64,000 nt of DNA, from positions 62,001 through 126,000 of the forward strand of contig JAAESI010000216.1 in NCBI GenBank assembly GCA_024229515.1, read 5' to 3'. The position numbers were made by a program, and so were the translations under genes. The notes under the pieces are model-generated. The model searched no databases, was not told where the DNA came from, and was given only the letters and a program-made list of their open reading frames with translations. The DNA is from Pseudomonadota bacterium (lineage in GTDB: Bacteria; Myxococcota_A; UBA796; UBA9615). Positions 15,678 through 25,830 of the stretch are shown in pieces. Every line of letters begins with the position of its first letter. Positions within the stretch are counted from its first letter, which is position 1.

Positions 15678-15811
15678 GTAGATGTTACGAAAGCGTGAAC
15701 GCACGCCGTATCCGCGATTGTGACCGGGTCGTGAGCACTTGTTGCGTACCGGGTGCGGCATCGCAACCGAGTGTAATGCTGTAGCTACACCGACTACACC
15801 CAGGCGTAGCC

Positions 15812-17977
<2,166 letters not shown>

Positions 17978-17979
17978 CG

Positions 17980-18663
17980 CTACTTGCCCGAGGCCACGAA
18001 GTCGGTGAAGTAGTCGAAGGCGACTTCGTCCGGCTGCTCCTTGCCGTCCCACTCCAGCGTGGTCCAGGGCTCCATGTTCGCCGGCTGCGTGTTGGAGGCC
18101 TCCGACCAGGTGATGGAGATGAGGCCGTCGTCGCCTTCGGTGAGGCTCACGCGGAAGAAGAGCTCGTAGTCCTCGGCGTCGTGGTGGGCGAGGCCGCAGC
18201 TGGACTCCTCGACGAGGAACTCCATGCGGAAGCGGGAGACCAGACCGGAGGGCTGGACCTGTTCGCCGTAGGAGGTGCCCTCGGCGCTCCAGAGGATCCC
18301 GCACTCGCTCTCGCCGTCGGGGCCGAAGAAGTGCTTGGCCTCGCAGCCGCTCCAGTCGGCGCTGAAGAGGCCCCCTCGCTCCTCGTACTCGAACGTCAGC
18401 ACGGCATCGCCGGTGTAGACCTCCGTCGAGGTGCCTTCCCAGGAGCTGCCCGGCTGCACGGTCGGGCCGCAGACCACGGGGCCGCTGGGTGGGGTGGTGT
18501 CGTCGTCGTCCGAGGCGTCGTCGTCGTCGCCGACGCCGGCGGAGTCGTCGTCGTCGCCGCCGTCTCCGAAGATCCAGAGGGGGCCGCCGATCGACAGCGA
18601 GCCTCCACAGGCGCCCAGGGGCAGCAGGAGGGCGATGGCGGCGAAGGGAAGCAGCGTCTTCAC
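17980..18663 (-). CDS. Lipoprotein with aspartate-rich linker, upstream of the sigma-54 activator
   Basis: From GTG 18663 the 227-residue product begins KTLLPFAAIALLLPLGAC (lipid cysteine at residue 19). A linker with GGDDDDSA, GDDDDA and SDDDDTT then leads to a beta-rich domain starting GPVVCGPTVQPGSSWEG. Four further cysteines could pair. Upstream in-frame ATGs at 18747 and 18729 would bury the signal peptide behind a charged stretch, so the GTG is preferred, although no clear ribosome site is visible. It sits two bases before the activator start and may be co-expressed with it, possibly as an envelope sensor. That role is inference from position. Confidence 0.65.
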   Translation of the reverse strand: MKTLLPFAAIALLLPLGACGGSLSIGGPLWIFGDGGDDDDSAGVGDDDDASDDDDTTPPSGPVVCGPTVQPGSSWEGTSTEVYTGDAVLTFEYEERGGLFSADWSGCEAKHFFGPDGESECGILWSAEGTSYGEQVQPSGLVSRFRMEFLVEESSCGLAHHDAEDYELFFRVSLTEGDDGLISITWSEASNTQPANMEPWTTLEWDGKEQPDEVAFDYFTDFVASGK

Positions 18664-18727
18664 GGGGAAGAAGTATAGACAGGGCCACAGATCCCGTTCG
18701 GGCCGTCGCGGGTAGGATTCCTTCGCC

Positions 18728-19303
18728 ATGAGCACGACCCTCCCCATGCCTGCGATCGCCTCGGAGACCTGGCTGGACGAGGACGAGCTCGCGCGCCGGC
18801 ACGCGCGGCTCCCGCCGGCTCCTCAGGATCGGGGCCGCGTCACGCAGATCCTCGCGCGCACGCCCGCGAGGACGCGTCTGTTGCACCAGCGGACCCCGGT
18901 CACCGAGTCCGGCGGGGTGCCCGGTGATCGCTGGGCCGCCGCCGACGAGCCGAAACGCGCCGCTCAGATCGCGGTGATGGGCCACGCGGTCACCACGATG
19001 ATCGCCAACGGTCAGCCGCTGACGCTGTTCGGCGACAACCTGGCCCTGGCCCTGGACCTGTCGGAGGCGAACCTGCCCGTGGGAAGCCAGGTGCGCATCG
19101 GCACGGCCACGCTGGTGGTCACCCCGAAGCCCCACAACGGTTGCCACAAGTACGCGGCCCGCTTCGGCCACGCCGCGCTGCGCTTCATCGCCGCCAAGGA
19201 GCGCCGCCCGCTGCACCTGCGGGGCATCTACTTCCGGGTCGTGAGCGACGGCGAGATCGCGGTCGGCGACGAGGTCGTCATCGAGCACCGGGGGGCTGCA
19301 TGA
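18728..19303 (+). CDS. MOSC-domain protein
   Basis: The 191-residue protein matches MOSC (molybdenum cofactor sulfurase C-terminal) domains: a central GQPLTLFGDNLALALDL followed by VGSQVRIGTATLVVT and PKPHNGCHKYAARFG with the conserved cysteine, then a GIYFRVVSDGEIAVGDEV beta hairpin. MOSC domains bind or deliver sulfur or molybdopterin-linked ligands. No molybdenum enzyme lies in this window, so the partner is unknown. Its stop overlaps the start of the next gene (ATGA), so the two are coupled. Confidence 0.8.
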   Translation: MSTTLPMPAIASETWLDEDELARRHARLPPAPQDRGRVTQILARTPARTRLLHQRTPVTESGGVPGDRWAAADEPKRAAQIAVMGHAVTTMIANGQPLTLFGDNLALALDLSEANLPVGSQVRIGTATLVVTPKPHNGCHKYAARFGHAALRFIAAKERRPLHLRGIYFRVVSDGEIAVGDEVVIEHRGAA

Positions 19304-20310
19304 CCGAGCCGGCTCCCAAACGAAGCTTCCTGCGGACGTGGCGGGGACGCCTGCTCGCGCTGGCGTTCGGCCTCCTGATCGCCCTCGTCATCGCCGAGGT
19401 GTCGATGCGCGTGATGCTGGGGAGCTTCGAGCTGTCGGAGATCGTGCAGCCGTCGGACGATCGGGCGCTGTGCATCGAGCTGAAGCCGGGCTCCAACGCC
19501 ATGTACGACGGCCGCTTCGAGAAGATCCCGGCGACGTCGATGAGCGTGAACGAGCACGGCGCCCGGGGGCCGTCGTTCCCCGCCGCCAAGCCCGCGGGAA
19601 CGCTGCGCGTCGCGGCGGTGGGAGACTCGTTCACGTTCGGCCAGGGGGTCGAGTTCGAGCATGCGTTCCTGACCGTCGCGGAGCAGGCCCTCGTCGCCGA
19701 GGGCCGGGCGGTGCAGATGCTCAACTTCGCGGTTCCGGGGCACGGCACGCCCCAGGCGGTGGCCCAGGTGAGGCACCGGGCGGTGCAGTTCGACCCCGAC
19801 GTGGTGGTCCTGTCGGTGTTCCCCAACGACCTGACCCCGCGGGAGATGACGTGCCAGATCCTCGCGCTGCGTCCCGACGACGCGGAGCCGGGGAGCCACC
19901 CGCCGGGCGGGATCTACGTCATCGGCCAGATCCTCCGGCTGATGCCGCAGCGCTCTCACCCCGACGACCGGACCAAGGCGCCGCCGCCGCCGCCGCCGTC
20001 GACGCTGTTCGTCGCCGCGGTGACCGAGTTCATCGAGCTGGGTAAGACGCACGGATTCCAGCCCGTCGTGGTGCTGCTGACCGATCGTCGGGCGTACGAG
20101 AACGAGCGTGACTGCGCCCCCTGTCCGGCGCCCCACGACCTGCTCGTCGGCCTGGACGTCCCCGTGATCGACATGGGCCCGCACTGGGAAGGGATGGGCA
20201 GCGACTGGGCCCGCCACTTCATCCCCGGTGACGGTCACCTGAGCGTGGACGGCAACCAGGTCATGGGCGCGCAGTTGGCGGTCGAGCTGCGTCGCTACCT
20301 GGAGCCCTGA
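19300..20310 (+). CDS. Membrane-anchored SGNH/GDSL-type hydrolase-like protein
   Basis: A 336-residue protein with one N-terminal membrane anchor (LLALAFGLLIALVIAEVSMRV) and an SGNH fold. Block I is VGDSFTFGQGVEFEHAF with the nucleophile serine, block II glycine is near NFAVPGHGTP, block III reads VVLSVFPNDL, and the C-terminal FIPGDGHLSVDGNQVMG carries the DxxH pair. These are typical of AlgX/DltD-like and acyl-esterase families acting in the periplasm. ATG 19300 overlaps the MOSC stop; earlier in-frame starts would run inside that gene. It converges with the next gene, overlapping by 16 bases. Confidence 0.82.
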   Translation: MTEPAPKRSFLRTWRGRLLALAFGLLIALVIAEVSMRVMLGSFELSEIVQPSDDRALCIELKPGSNAMYDGRFEKIPATSMSVNEHGARGPSFPAAKPAGTLRVAAVGDSFTFGQGVEFEHAFLTVAEQALVAEGRAVQMLNFAVPGHGTPQAVAQVRHRAVQFDPDVVVLSVFPNDLTPREMTCQILALRPDDAEPGSHPPGGIYVIGQILRLMPQRSHPDDRTKAPPPPPPSTLFVAAVTEFIELGKTHGFQPVVVLLTDRRAYENERDCAPCPAPHDLLVGLDVPVIDMGPHWEGMGSDWARHFIPGDGHLSVDGNQVMGAQLAVELRRYLEP

Positions 20311-21023
20311 AGGTCCTCGAGCAGGCGCGCCTCGTCGGCTTCGAGCTGCTCCGCTGACAGCTCCCCCGCGACCCGCAGGACCCCATCGACGGTGCGTCGG
20401 TAGTAGTCTTGGGCGATCCCCCCGAGCGACCGGTACAGCCACGCCAGCAGCCGCTTCGGGAGCAGCCACTTCAGCTGCGCGTAGCCGAACGGCGCGGTGG
20501 CGTTGTTGTAGGTGATCAGCGCCCCGCCCTCGTGCTCGGTGAACATGATCTCGCCGTTCTCGCGGCCCCCCAGGACCTGCTTGGCCAACGGGATCGTCCA
20601 GCGGATTGAGTGCCCGCCGGGCTCTTCGAAGACCTCCTCGTCGAGCTCGTAGGAGTACATGCCGGCGCGGAACCACCAACTGGACTGGAAGCGATCGGCG
20701 CCCGGCCACAGGAACACGATGGGGTTGATGCGGTGGAACACCCGGCTGCGCTTGCCGGCGCGGGTGACGACCCGGACAACGGGCATGCCGGGCACGTACC
20801 GGGCCTGCCCTTCGAAGTCGTAGAACATGCCCGCGAGCTGCCGGGGTCGGCCGTTCGGATCGAACCGGAAGATGCTTCCCCACAGCAGGCCGTCGCGGAT
20901 GACGACGTCGGTCTTGACGGTCTCCCCGCGGTGCAGGGCGGCGCGCTGCTCGTCGGTCAGGCCACCGATCCGAGCGAACGTGGAGCCGACCTCCAGCCAG
21001 TCCCGCCAGACCTCGTCGCTCAT
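20295..21023 (-). CDS. Uncharacterised START/SRPBCC-like protein
   Basis: The 242-residue product has alternating beta strands typical of helix-grip folds: VKTDVVIRDGLLWGSIFRFD, VRVVTRAGKRSRVFHRINPI and GEIMFTEHEGGALITYNN, then a long C-terminal helix (YRRTVDGVLRVAGELSAEQL). I do not recognise a named family; lipid or hydrophobic ligand binding is a guess from fold. ATG 21023 overlaps the stop of the upstream oxidoreductase (ATGA), so the two are co-translated and may share a substrate. Confidence 0.6.
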   Translation of the reverse strand: MSDEVWRDWLEVGSTFARIGGLTDEQRAALHRGETVKTDVVIRDGLLWGSIFRFDPNGRPRQLAGMFYDFEGQARYVPGMPVVRVVTRAGKRSRVFHRINPIVFLWPGADRFQSSWWFRAGMYSYELDEEVFEEPGGHSIRWTIPLAKQVLGGRENGEIMFTEHEGGALITYNNATAPFGYAQLKWLLPKRLLAWLYRSLGGIAQDYYRRTVDGVLRVAGELSAEQLEADEARLLEDLQGSR

Positions 21024-22111
21024 GGCTCCAGCGGCGGTGGGACGAGCACGTACTTGCCGACATGCTCCTTCTCGAGGAACTGCGTCTGGGCCTCGGCGAT
21101 CTGCTCCAGTCCGAACGTGCCGGCGATCAGCGGCTTGATCTCGCCCCGTTCGATGTAGCCGATGAGGTTCGGGAAGGTCTCCTCGTCCCACGCGGTGGTG
21201 CCGATGAGGGTGAGGTCCCGAAGGTAGAGCGAGCGCAGGTCGAGGGCGGCGTCGGGGCCGGCGATGGCGCCGCTGGTGACGTACCGGCCGCCGCGCTCGA
21301 GGGCGTCGACCATGGCGGGGAAGGCGTCGCCGCCGACGTTGTCGATCACCACGTCGAAGGAGTCTCGCAGGCGATCGGCGAGGGCATCCCAGCCGGGCTG
21401 GCCGACGCGGCCGGAGAGCACGTCGTCGGCGCCGACGTCGCGCAGTCGATCGGCCTTGGCGGCGCCGCACAGGGCGGTCACGTGGGCGCCGCGGCGCTTG
21501 GCCAGTTGGACCACCGCCGAGCCGACCCCGCCGGAGGCTCCCGGAACGAGCACGCGGTCGCCTTCGCTCACGCGCGCGCGGCCGATCATGGCCTCGGCGG
21601 TGCCGTAGGCGCAGGGGATGGAGGCGAGCTCGACGTCGGTCCAGTCCGAGTCGATGGGGAAGACCTCGGCGGCGCGCACGGCGACGAACTGGGCGAAGGC
21701 GCCGTCGAAGTCGGACGCCATCCAGGAGGTCTGCCAGGAGGCGAAGCCGTCGGGGCCGCGCTGGCACGGTCGGACGAGCACGCGCTTGCCCCGCAGCGCG
21801 TCGTCTCCGGCGACGACGCGGCCGCAGCAGTCGGTGCCCTGGATGAAGGGGAAGGGGGTCTGTTCGTTCCACCCGCCGTCGGCCTGGAACTCCTGGCCCT
21901 CGGCCGCGAGCCGCTCGGTGTCGGCGTCGACGGCGGTGGAGTACCAGCCCAGGCGGGTGTTGACCTCGGTGTTGTTCACCCCCGCCGCGAGCACCTGCAC
22001 GAGCACCTCGTCGGGGCCCGGAGTGGGCGTCGGCACGACCTGCCGCTCGAGCTTGTCCAACCCGCCCTGGCCGGTGGTGACGATGGCGATCATGGTGGCG
22101 GGGATCGGCAT
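21020..22111 (-). CDS. Zinc-independent medium-chain dehydrogenase/reductase (quinone oxidoreductase type)
   Basis: The 363-residue protein has the two-domain MDR fold. The N-terminal catalytic GroES-like part includes PGPDEVLVQVLAAGVNNTEV and PFIQGTDCCGRVV. The NADPH-binding part has VLVPGASGGVGSAVVQLAKR and FDVVIDNVGGDAFPAMV. The structural zinc cysteine cluster of alcohol dehydrogenases is missing, which fits reduction of quinones or enones. The start is ATG 22111, with an alternative at 22093. It is translationally coupled to the START-like gene. Substrate is not predictable. Confidence 0.85.
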   Translation of the reverse strand: MPIPATMIAIVTTGQGGLDKLERQVVPTPTPGPDEVLVQVLAAGVNNTEVNTRLGWYSTAVDADTERLAAEGQEFQADGGWNEQTPFPFIQGTDCCGRVVAGDDALRGKRVLVRPCQRGPDGFASWQTSWMASDFDGAFAQFVAVRAAEVFPIDSDWTDVELASIPCAYGTAEAMIGRARVSEGDRVLVPGASGGVGSAVVQLAKRRGAHVTALCGAAKADRLRDVGADDVLSGRVGQPGWDALADRLRDSFDVVIDNVGGDAFPAMVDALERGGRYVTSGAIAGPDAALDLRSLYLRDLTLIGTTAWDEETFPNLIGYIERGEIKPLIAGTFGLEQIAEAQTQFLEKEHVGKYVLVPPPLEP

Positions 22112-22187
22112 GCGGGTCGGGAGGATACTCCGGGGTGCGGGTCGCGCGCGGCGTGGGGTGACGGTGGGAGTCGTCTAGACTCGGTGC

Positions 22188-22445
22188 ATGGCCCCGCCTC
22201 GTTTGGACCCCGAAGACCTTTGTTCGTACGCCCGCCGGGACTGGGGGGCACCGGAGCGGTTGGCGCGCAAGGAGCGGGCGGTCCTTCCGATCGACGCGAA
22301 GGTCCGCCTGGGGATCGAGCTGTACCGGGCCGCGCGGGCTACACGCCCTGGCTGGCCCGATGAGGCGACGCGGCGGGCTGACTTCGAGGCTCACCTGAGG
22401 CTTCGAGCGCTGCTCGACCGGGCGGCGCATGTCGGCCGTCGGTGA
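22188..22445 (+). CDS. Small helical protein paired with a nucleotidyltransferase
   Basis: An 85-residue, charged, helical protein (DAKVRLGIELYRAARATRP; DFEAHLRLRALLDRAAHV) with no recognised motif. It overlaps the following nucleotidyltransferase gene by 17 bases. A short helical protein overlapping a minimal nucleotidyltransferase is the common layout of toxin-antitoxin-like pairs, where the small one may be the antidote. That is inference from arrangement. Confidence 0.5.
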   Translation: MAPPRLDPEDLCSYARRDWGAPERLARKERAVLPIDAKVRLGIELYRAARATRPGWPDEATRRADFEAHLRLRALLDRAAHVGRR

Positions 22446-22995
22446 GGCGCTCCGGTCCCTCGCTGGAGTCCTGGATCAACGCTCCCTCGACTGGTTTGTT
22501 TTTGGCGCGCAGGCGGTTGCGGTACGCGGTGCGCCCAGAGCCACGCAGGACGTGGATGTCACGGTCTGGGTCGAACGCGTGGCTCTGGGGGAGCTCGCGG
22601 AAGCCTTGGGGGCCGAGGGCCTCCGTCACCGCTATCCCGAGATCGCCGACGAGTTGCTGACGTCGGGGTCCGTGCTGCCGCTGGTCCACAGCTCGGGGAT
22701 GGAGGTCGACCTCGTGCTGGCCAGCTCCGGCCTCGAGCGTCTCGCGCTGGAGGCCTCCAGCCGAGCCTCGATCGACGGCGTCCTGGTTCCCGTCGCTCAC
22801 GCCACCCACCTCGTGGTGATGAAGGTGCTCGCGGGTCGTGGCAAGGACCTCGAGGATGTCCGGGCGCTGCTGGCCAGCGGCGACGTCGACCTCGGTGAGG
22901 CGACGGAACTCCTGGGGCAGTTGGAGGAGGCGCTGGGTCAGTCGGATCTGCTGATCGCGCTGAACGTTGCGGTCGAGGATGTGGGAGCGGGTTGA
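22429..22995 (+). CDS. Nucleotidyltransferase-fold protein (DUF6036 / AbiEii-like)
   Basis: The 188-residue protein has the pol-beta-type nucleotidyltransferase core FGAQAVAVRGAPRATQDVDV, with the two metal-binding aspartates in DVDV, and a second strand GMEVDLVLASSG supplying the third. The C-terminal half is helical with HLVVMKVLAGRGKDLEDVRAL. Relatives modify tRNA or proteins in toxin-antitoxin or abortive infection systems, or are orphan proteins. The ATG is inside the end of the preceding small gene, so translation is coupled. Confidence 0.75.
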   Translation: MSAVGEALRSLAGVLDQRSLDWFVFGAQAVAVRGAPRATQDVDVTVWVERVALGELAEALGAEGLRHRYPEIADELLTSGSVLPLVHSSGMEVDLVLASSGLERLALEASSRASIDGVLVPVAHATHLVVMKVLAGRGKDLEDVRALLASGDVDLGEATELLGQLEEALGQSDLLIALNVAVEDVGAG

Positions 22996-23030
22996 GACCC
23001 TGGCGGCACGCTTCGTGTAGATGAGGGCGG

Positions 23031-23249
23031 ATGAGCCGTCGCGCCCTTGGACTCGCCCTGCTCGCGCTGAGCTGGAGCCTCTGGCTTCTGGTGTTCGCCG
23101 TGCCGTGGCTGGACGTCTCCACCAAAGCGAAGGTCTCGATCGCGGGGGGCATCTACGCGCTGTCGTACGTCGCGTTCGCCGGCGCAATCGGCGTGATGGG
23201 GAAGGAAGCCTGGGAGCAGATGAAGGATCGCCTGCCCTGGCGTTCGTAG
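23031..23249 (+). CDS. Small two-helix membrane protein
   Basis: A 72-residue protein with two membrane helices (LLALSWSLWLLVFAVPWL and VSIAGGIYALSYVAFAGAI) and a short basic C-terminus. The pattern resembles the small transporter-suffix type membrane domains found alone or at the end of transporters. No partner gene is adjacent. Function is unknown. Confidence 0.6.
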   Translation: MSRRALGLALLALSWSLWLLVFAVPWLDVSTKAKVSIAGGIYALSYVAFAGAIGVMGKEAWEQMKDRLPWRS

Positions 23250-23336
23250 GACGCGCTGTCACTGCCTTGTCATCGGAGACTTCGCTCAGGAGGGCTATTT
23301 CTTGGTCCCGGCGAGAGACGCCGAACCGAGGAAACC

Positions 23337-23709
23337 ATGCGCGACCAAGCACGACCAAGCACGACGCCTGTTCAACATCGACGACTCCATCCCCGGCCGG
23401 GAGGGCTACCCCCCGGGCCTCGCCGGCCTGGGCCGGGGAGCGCCCAAGCTGGTCTCCGACCCGGGGATCAAGGTGCGCGGGGCGCTGCCCACCGACGAGA
23501 TGGACCGCGCCCTCCTCCTGGTCCGCCACCGCGAGATCGTCGGCCGGGGGCGGGCGATGATGGCCGGCTCGGGGCTGGTCCTGTTCGGCGCGGTTCTGTG
23601 GAGCGTCTGGTCGGTGTCCGCGGGAGCGGCGCTGCCCTGGGCGTCGGTGGGCGCGGTCGGGGCCGTCAGTGGTCTCTTCCTGGCCCGTGGGTGGTCGTCC
23701 AGCCGCTGA
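23337..23709 (+). pseudogene. Small membrane protein, frame-shifted by a 10-bp tandem duplication (or started at TTG 23302)
   Basis: ATG 23337 has a good ribosome site (GAGGAAACC) but reads out of frame after eight codons. The following sequence GACCAAGCAC occurs twice in tandem (23343-23352 and 23353-23362). Removing one copy joins MRDQARRLFNIDDSIPGREG to a protein of about 120 residues with two C-terminal membrane segments (SGLVLFGAVLWSVWSVSAG; VGAVGAVSGLFLARGW). As it stands the frame can be entered only from TTG 23302 without a ribosome site. Either a recent loss-of-function duplication, a slippage-based switch, or an assembly artefact. The protein itself is unrecognised. Confidence 0.55.
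23343..23362. repeat. Perfect 10-bp tandem duplication at a gene start
   Basis: GACCAAGCAC is repeated twice directly. Its unit length is not a multiple of three, so copy number decides whether the ATG at 23337 is in frame with the downstream coding sequence. Confidence 0.85.
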
Positions 23710-23718
23710 CAGCGGTCC

Positions 23719-24621
23719 TCAGCGCTCGCCGCGGCTCAACTTGGCGGCCTCGACGCGGGAGACGATGAAGTCCACGAACGCTCGCACCTTGGGATCCAGG
23801 AACTGGCGGTCGGGGTAGACCAGGCGTGCCCGATCGATGCGGCCGATCGTGTCCGGCAGGACGTGGACGAGCTCGCCGGTCGCGATCAGCTCGCTCGCGC
23901 TCCGGTCGAGCACCAACGCGATCCCCAGGTCGCGCTTCGCGGCCTCCAGCCGCAGCCCTTCGTGGTTGGTCATGAGGCGGCCGCTGACGTTCATCCAGCC
24001 GCCGCTCAGGAGAGGCCAGCGGGGGGTCGGCACGTTGCCGCCCTTGTACCCAATGATGCAGTCGTGTTTGCCCAGGTCGTCCGTGCTCTTCGGGGTCCCC
24101 CGGTTCTCGAGGTACCGCGACGACGCGACCGCGATGGCCGAGTTGACCACCAGCGTCCGGGACACCAACGACGTGTCTTCGATCGCGCCGTACCGCAGCG
24201 CCACATCGAAGCCTTCAGCGACGAGATCGAGATGCTCGTCGCTCCCCACGACGTCGAGGCTGACCTCGGGAAACGCCTCCAGGAACTCGGCGAGCCACCG
24301 GGTGAACGTCTCCTGGGGGACGCGCGGCGGGATCAGGACCCGCAGCAGGCCGCGCGGCTTGTCGTCCAGCCGCTCCACCGCCGCCTCGGCCTCCTGGGCG
24401 GCGCGCACGACTCGGCGCGCCCGCTCGTAGAGCAGCTCACCGTGCCTGGTCAGGTTCATCCGCCGCGTCGTGCGATGAAGGAGGCGAACTCCGAGCCGCT
24501 CCTCGAGGCGCGCGAGGCGCTTGCTCACCGTGGGGCGCGGCAGCCCCAGGCTCTGCGCCGCCCTCGTCACGCTGCCGCAGTCGACGATGGATACGAACTC
24601 CTCGAAGCCGGTTGCAACCAT
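23719..24621 (-). CDS. LysR-family transcriptional regulator
   Basis: The 300-residue protein has the N-terminal winged helix FVSIVDCGSVTRAAQSLGLP, then RPTVSKRLARLEERLGV and LLHRTTRRMNLT. The effector domain (LLRVLIPPRVPQETFTRWL, SLDVVGSDEHLDLVAEGFDV) is of the DNA-binding-repressor-like CrgA/AaeR group. ATG 24621 is preferred over an in-frame TTG at 24651. It is divergent from the DoxX-like gene, the classic arrangement for a LysR regulator and its target. A TTCGTAACGAA palindrome lies at 24621-24631. Confidence 0.9.
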   Translation of the reverse strand: MVATGFEEFVSIVDCGSVTRAAQSLGLPRPTVSKRLARLEERLGVRLLHRTTRRMNLTRHGELLYERARRVVRAAQEAEAAVERLDDKPRGLLRVLIPPRVPQETFTRWLAEFLEAFPEVSLDVVGSDEHLDLVAEGFDVALRYGAIEDTSLVSRTLVVNSAIAVASSRYLENRGTPKSTDDLGKHDCIIGYKGGNVPTPRWPLLSGGWMNVSGRLMTNHEGLRLEAAKRDLGIALVLDRSASELIATGELVHVLPDTIGRIDRARLVYPDRQFLDPKVRAFVDFIVSRVEAAKLSRGER

Positions 24622-24631
24622 TCGTAACGAA
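24621..24631. promoter_or_regulatory. Candidate LysR-type operator palindrome
   Basis: TTCGT-A-ACGAA is a perfect 11-base palindrome at the start of the LysR gene, within the divergent intergenic region. LysR proteins often bind T-N11-A palindromes and repress their own gene, so this is a plausible site, but it overlaps the chosen start codon. Confidence 0.35.
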
Positions 24632-24660
24632 TACGACCATCTGAAGTCCAAATCAATTCA

Positions 24661-24689
24661 TTGTTTCGATTCAGTCTCAAAACTACGCT
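24661..24689 (+). promoter_or_regulatory. Sigma-70-like promoter for the DoxX-like gene
   Basis: TTGTTT (24661-24666), a 17-base spacer and TACGCT (24684-24689) lie 22 bases before the ATG at 24712. The -10 is weak, consistent with activation by the divergent LysR regulator. Confidence 0.4.
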
Positions 24690-24711
24690 TGCGCTCCAAC
24701 CTGGAGACGAG

Positions 24712-25098
24712 ATGAACAAGCTGACGTGGACCTTTCAAATCCTCCTGGCCCTCGTGTTCGGGCTCTTCGGCGCGCAGAAGGTCGTCATGCCGATCCCGGA
24801 TCTCATCGAGTTCGGGATGTGGTGGATCGAGGACTTCCCTGCCTGGCAGGTTCGCGTCATCGGAGCCCTGGAGGTCCTGGGCGCCGTGGGCCTCGTCGCG
24901 CCGTACGGGATCAAGGCGCTCCCGCGGATGATCGTTCCGCTCGCGGCGGGAGGGTTGGCGCTGACGATGATCGGTGCGATCGCGACCCACGTTCAGCGGC
25001 AGGACCCGACCCCCAGCATCGTCATCACCAGCGTGCTCTTCGTGCTAAGCGTCGTCGTCGCCGTGAGGCGGTTCAAGGAGGCGCGGGCGGAGAGCTGA
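24712..25098 (+). CDS. DoxX-family membrane protein
   Basis: The 128-residue protein has four membrane segments: TWTFQILLALVFGLFGAQKV, VIGALEVLGAVGLVAPYGI, RMIVPLAAGGLALTMIGAI and IVITSVLFVLSVVVAVRRF. This is the DoxX-like layout with the FGAQKV motif after helix one. Relatives take part in redox or detoxification at the membrane, but no activity can be assigned here. ATG 24712 is supported by GGAG at 24703. Probably controlled by the divergent LysR gene. Confidence 0.8.
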   Translation: MNKLTWTFQILLALVFGLFGAQKVVMPIPDLIEFGMWWIEDFPAWQVRVIGALEVLGAVGLVAPYGIKALPRMIVPLAAGGLALTMIGAIATHVQRQDPTPSIVITSVLFVLSVVVAVRRFKEARAES

Positions 25099-25114
25099 TG
25101 AGCCCAATTGGCGG

Positions 25115-25143
25115 TTGACGCCCCCGGGCCGGCTCCGTATATT
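25115..25143 (+). promoter_or_regulatory. Sigma-70 promoter of the rpsP operon
   Basis: TTGACG (25115-25120), a 17-base spacer and TATATT (25138-25143) form a near-consensus housekeeping promoter. Transcription should start near 25150, giving a leader of about 75 bases before rpsP. It fits strong constitutive expression of the ribosomal operon. Confidence 0.75.
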
Positions 25144-25223
25144 GCGGCACCCTTGCGCGCGAAGTGGCTTAACTACGCGTAACCAAAGGGTTTTTCGGCA
25201 GCAAGCCGGTGGAGTTGAGAAGC

Positions 25224-25475
25224 ATGGTTACCATCCGACTGGCCCGCCACGGCGCCAAGAAGTCGCCCTTCTACCGCCTCGTGGCGACGGACTCGCGCAA
25301 CCCGCGTGACGGCCGTTTCATTGAGATTCTGGGGCATTACAACCCCGTCGCGGCCGCCAAGCCGCTCACGATCAAGGACGATCGTGTGGCGCACTGGATC
25401 GGCCTGGGCGCGCAGCCCAGCGCGACCGTGGCGCGTCTGCTCAAGACGCACCGCAACGCCAGCGCTGACGCCTAG
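25224..25475 (+). CDS. rpsP: 30S ribosomal protein S16
   Basis: The 83-residue product begins MVTIRLARHGAKKSPFYRLV and continues DSRNPRDGRFIEILGHYNPV, diagnostic for S16, which binds the 5' domain of 16S rRNA and helps assemble the small subunit. ATG 25224 is chosen over upstream GTG because GGAGTTGAGAAG lies just before it. First gene of the conserved operon rpsP-khpA-rimM-trmD-rplS; it abuts khpA with no gap. Confidence 0.97.
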   Translation: MVTIRLARHGAKKSPFYRLVATDSRNPRDGRFIEILGHYNPVAAAKPLTIKDDRVAHWIGLGAQPSATVARLLKTHRNASADA

Positions 25476-25805
25476 ATGGCTGACACCGCGCCGGTTCGCG
25501 GCTTCCTGGACTTCGTCGTCGGTTCGTTGCTCTCCCACCCGGGGGACGCGCAGATCGATGAGGTGGACGGGGACAAGAACACCCGCTTCGAGCTGTCGGT
25601 GCACGACGAGGACCTCGCGTACCTCAACGCCGACGAGGGCCGCGTGGGTCAGGCCATCGCCACGATGGTCGACGCGTGTGCCTACAAGCACCGCCTCCGT
25701 GCCGAGCTCGTCATCGGCTCCGACGAAGACGCCGAGGACGACCTCGACGACGACGACGACGACGATGACGAAGAAGTCGGCTACGACGACGAAGACGACG
25801 ACTAG
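25476..25805 (+). CDS. khpA: KH-domain RNA-binding protein KhpA-like, degenerate and with an acidic tail
   Basis: Between rpsP and rimM, the usual place of khpA, lies a 109-residue protein starting APVRGFLDFVVGSLLSHPGD, with EDLAYLNADEGRVGQAIATM in KhpA register. The KH loop, normally G-K-x-G-R, reads ADEGR, so the GxxG backbone contact loop is incomplete. The last 32 residues are almost entirely aspartate and glutamate (DDLDDDDDDDDEE). The polar acidic tail would repel RNA, so the protein may act through protein contacts instead. Start immediately follows the rpsP stop. Assignment rests on position plus partial sequence likeness. Confidence 0.75.
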   Translation: MADTAPVRGFLDFVVGSLLSHPGDAQIDEVDGDKNTRFELSVHDEDLAYLNADEGRVGQAIATMVDACAYKHRLRAELVIGSDEDAEDDLDDDDDDDDEEVGYDDEDDD

Positions 25806-25830
25806 ATCGCCGCGCCCCCGCGGGCGTGAG

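Noticed and set aside
17978..19288. N-terminal extension of the sigma-54 activator up to 19288
   Set aside because: The extension is Arg-rich, lies antisense to the MOSC gene and across the lipoprotein gene, and shows no domain. The GTG at 17977 gives a complete activator.
25765..25830. ATG 25765 as the certain rimM start
   Set aside because: The added residues are low-complexity Thr/Lys/Arg read from the GAC repeat and have no ribosome site, so it is kept only as an alternative.
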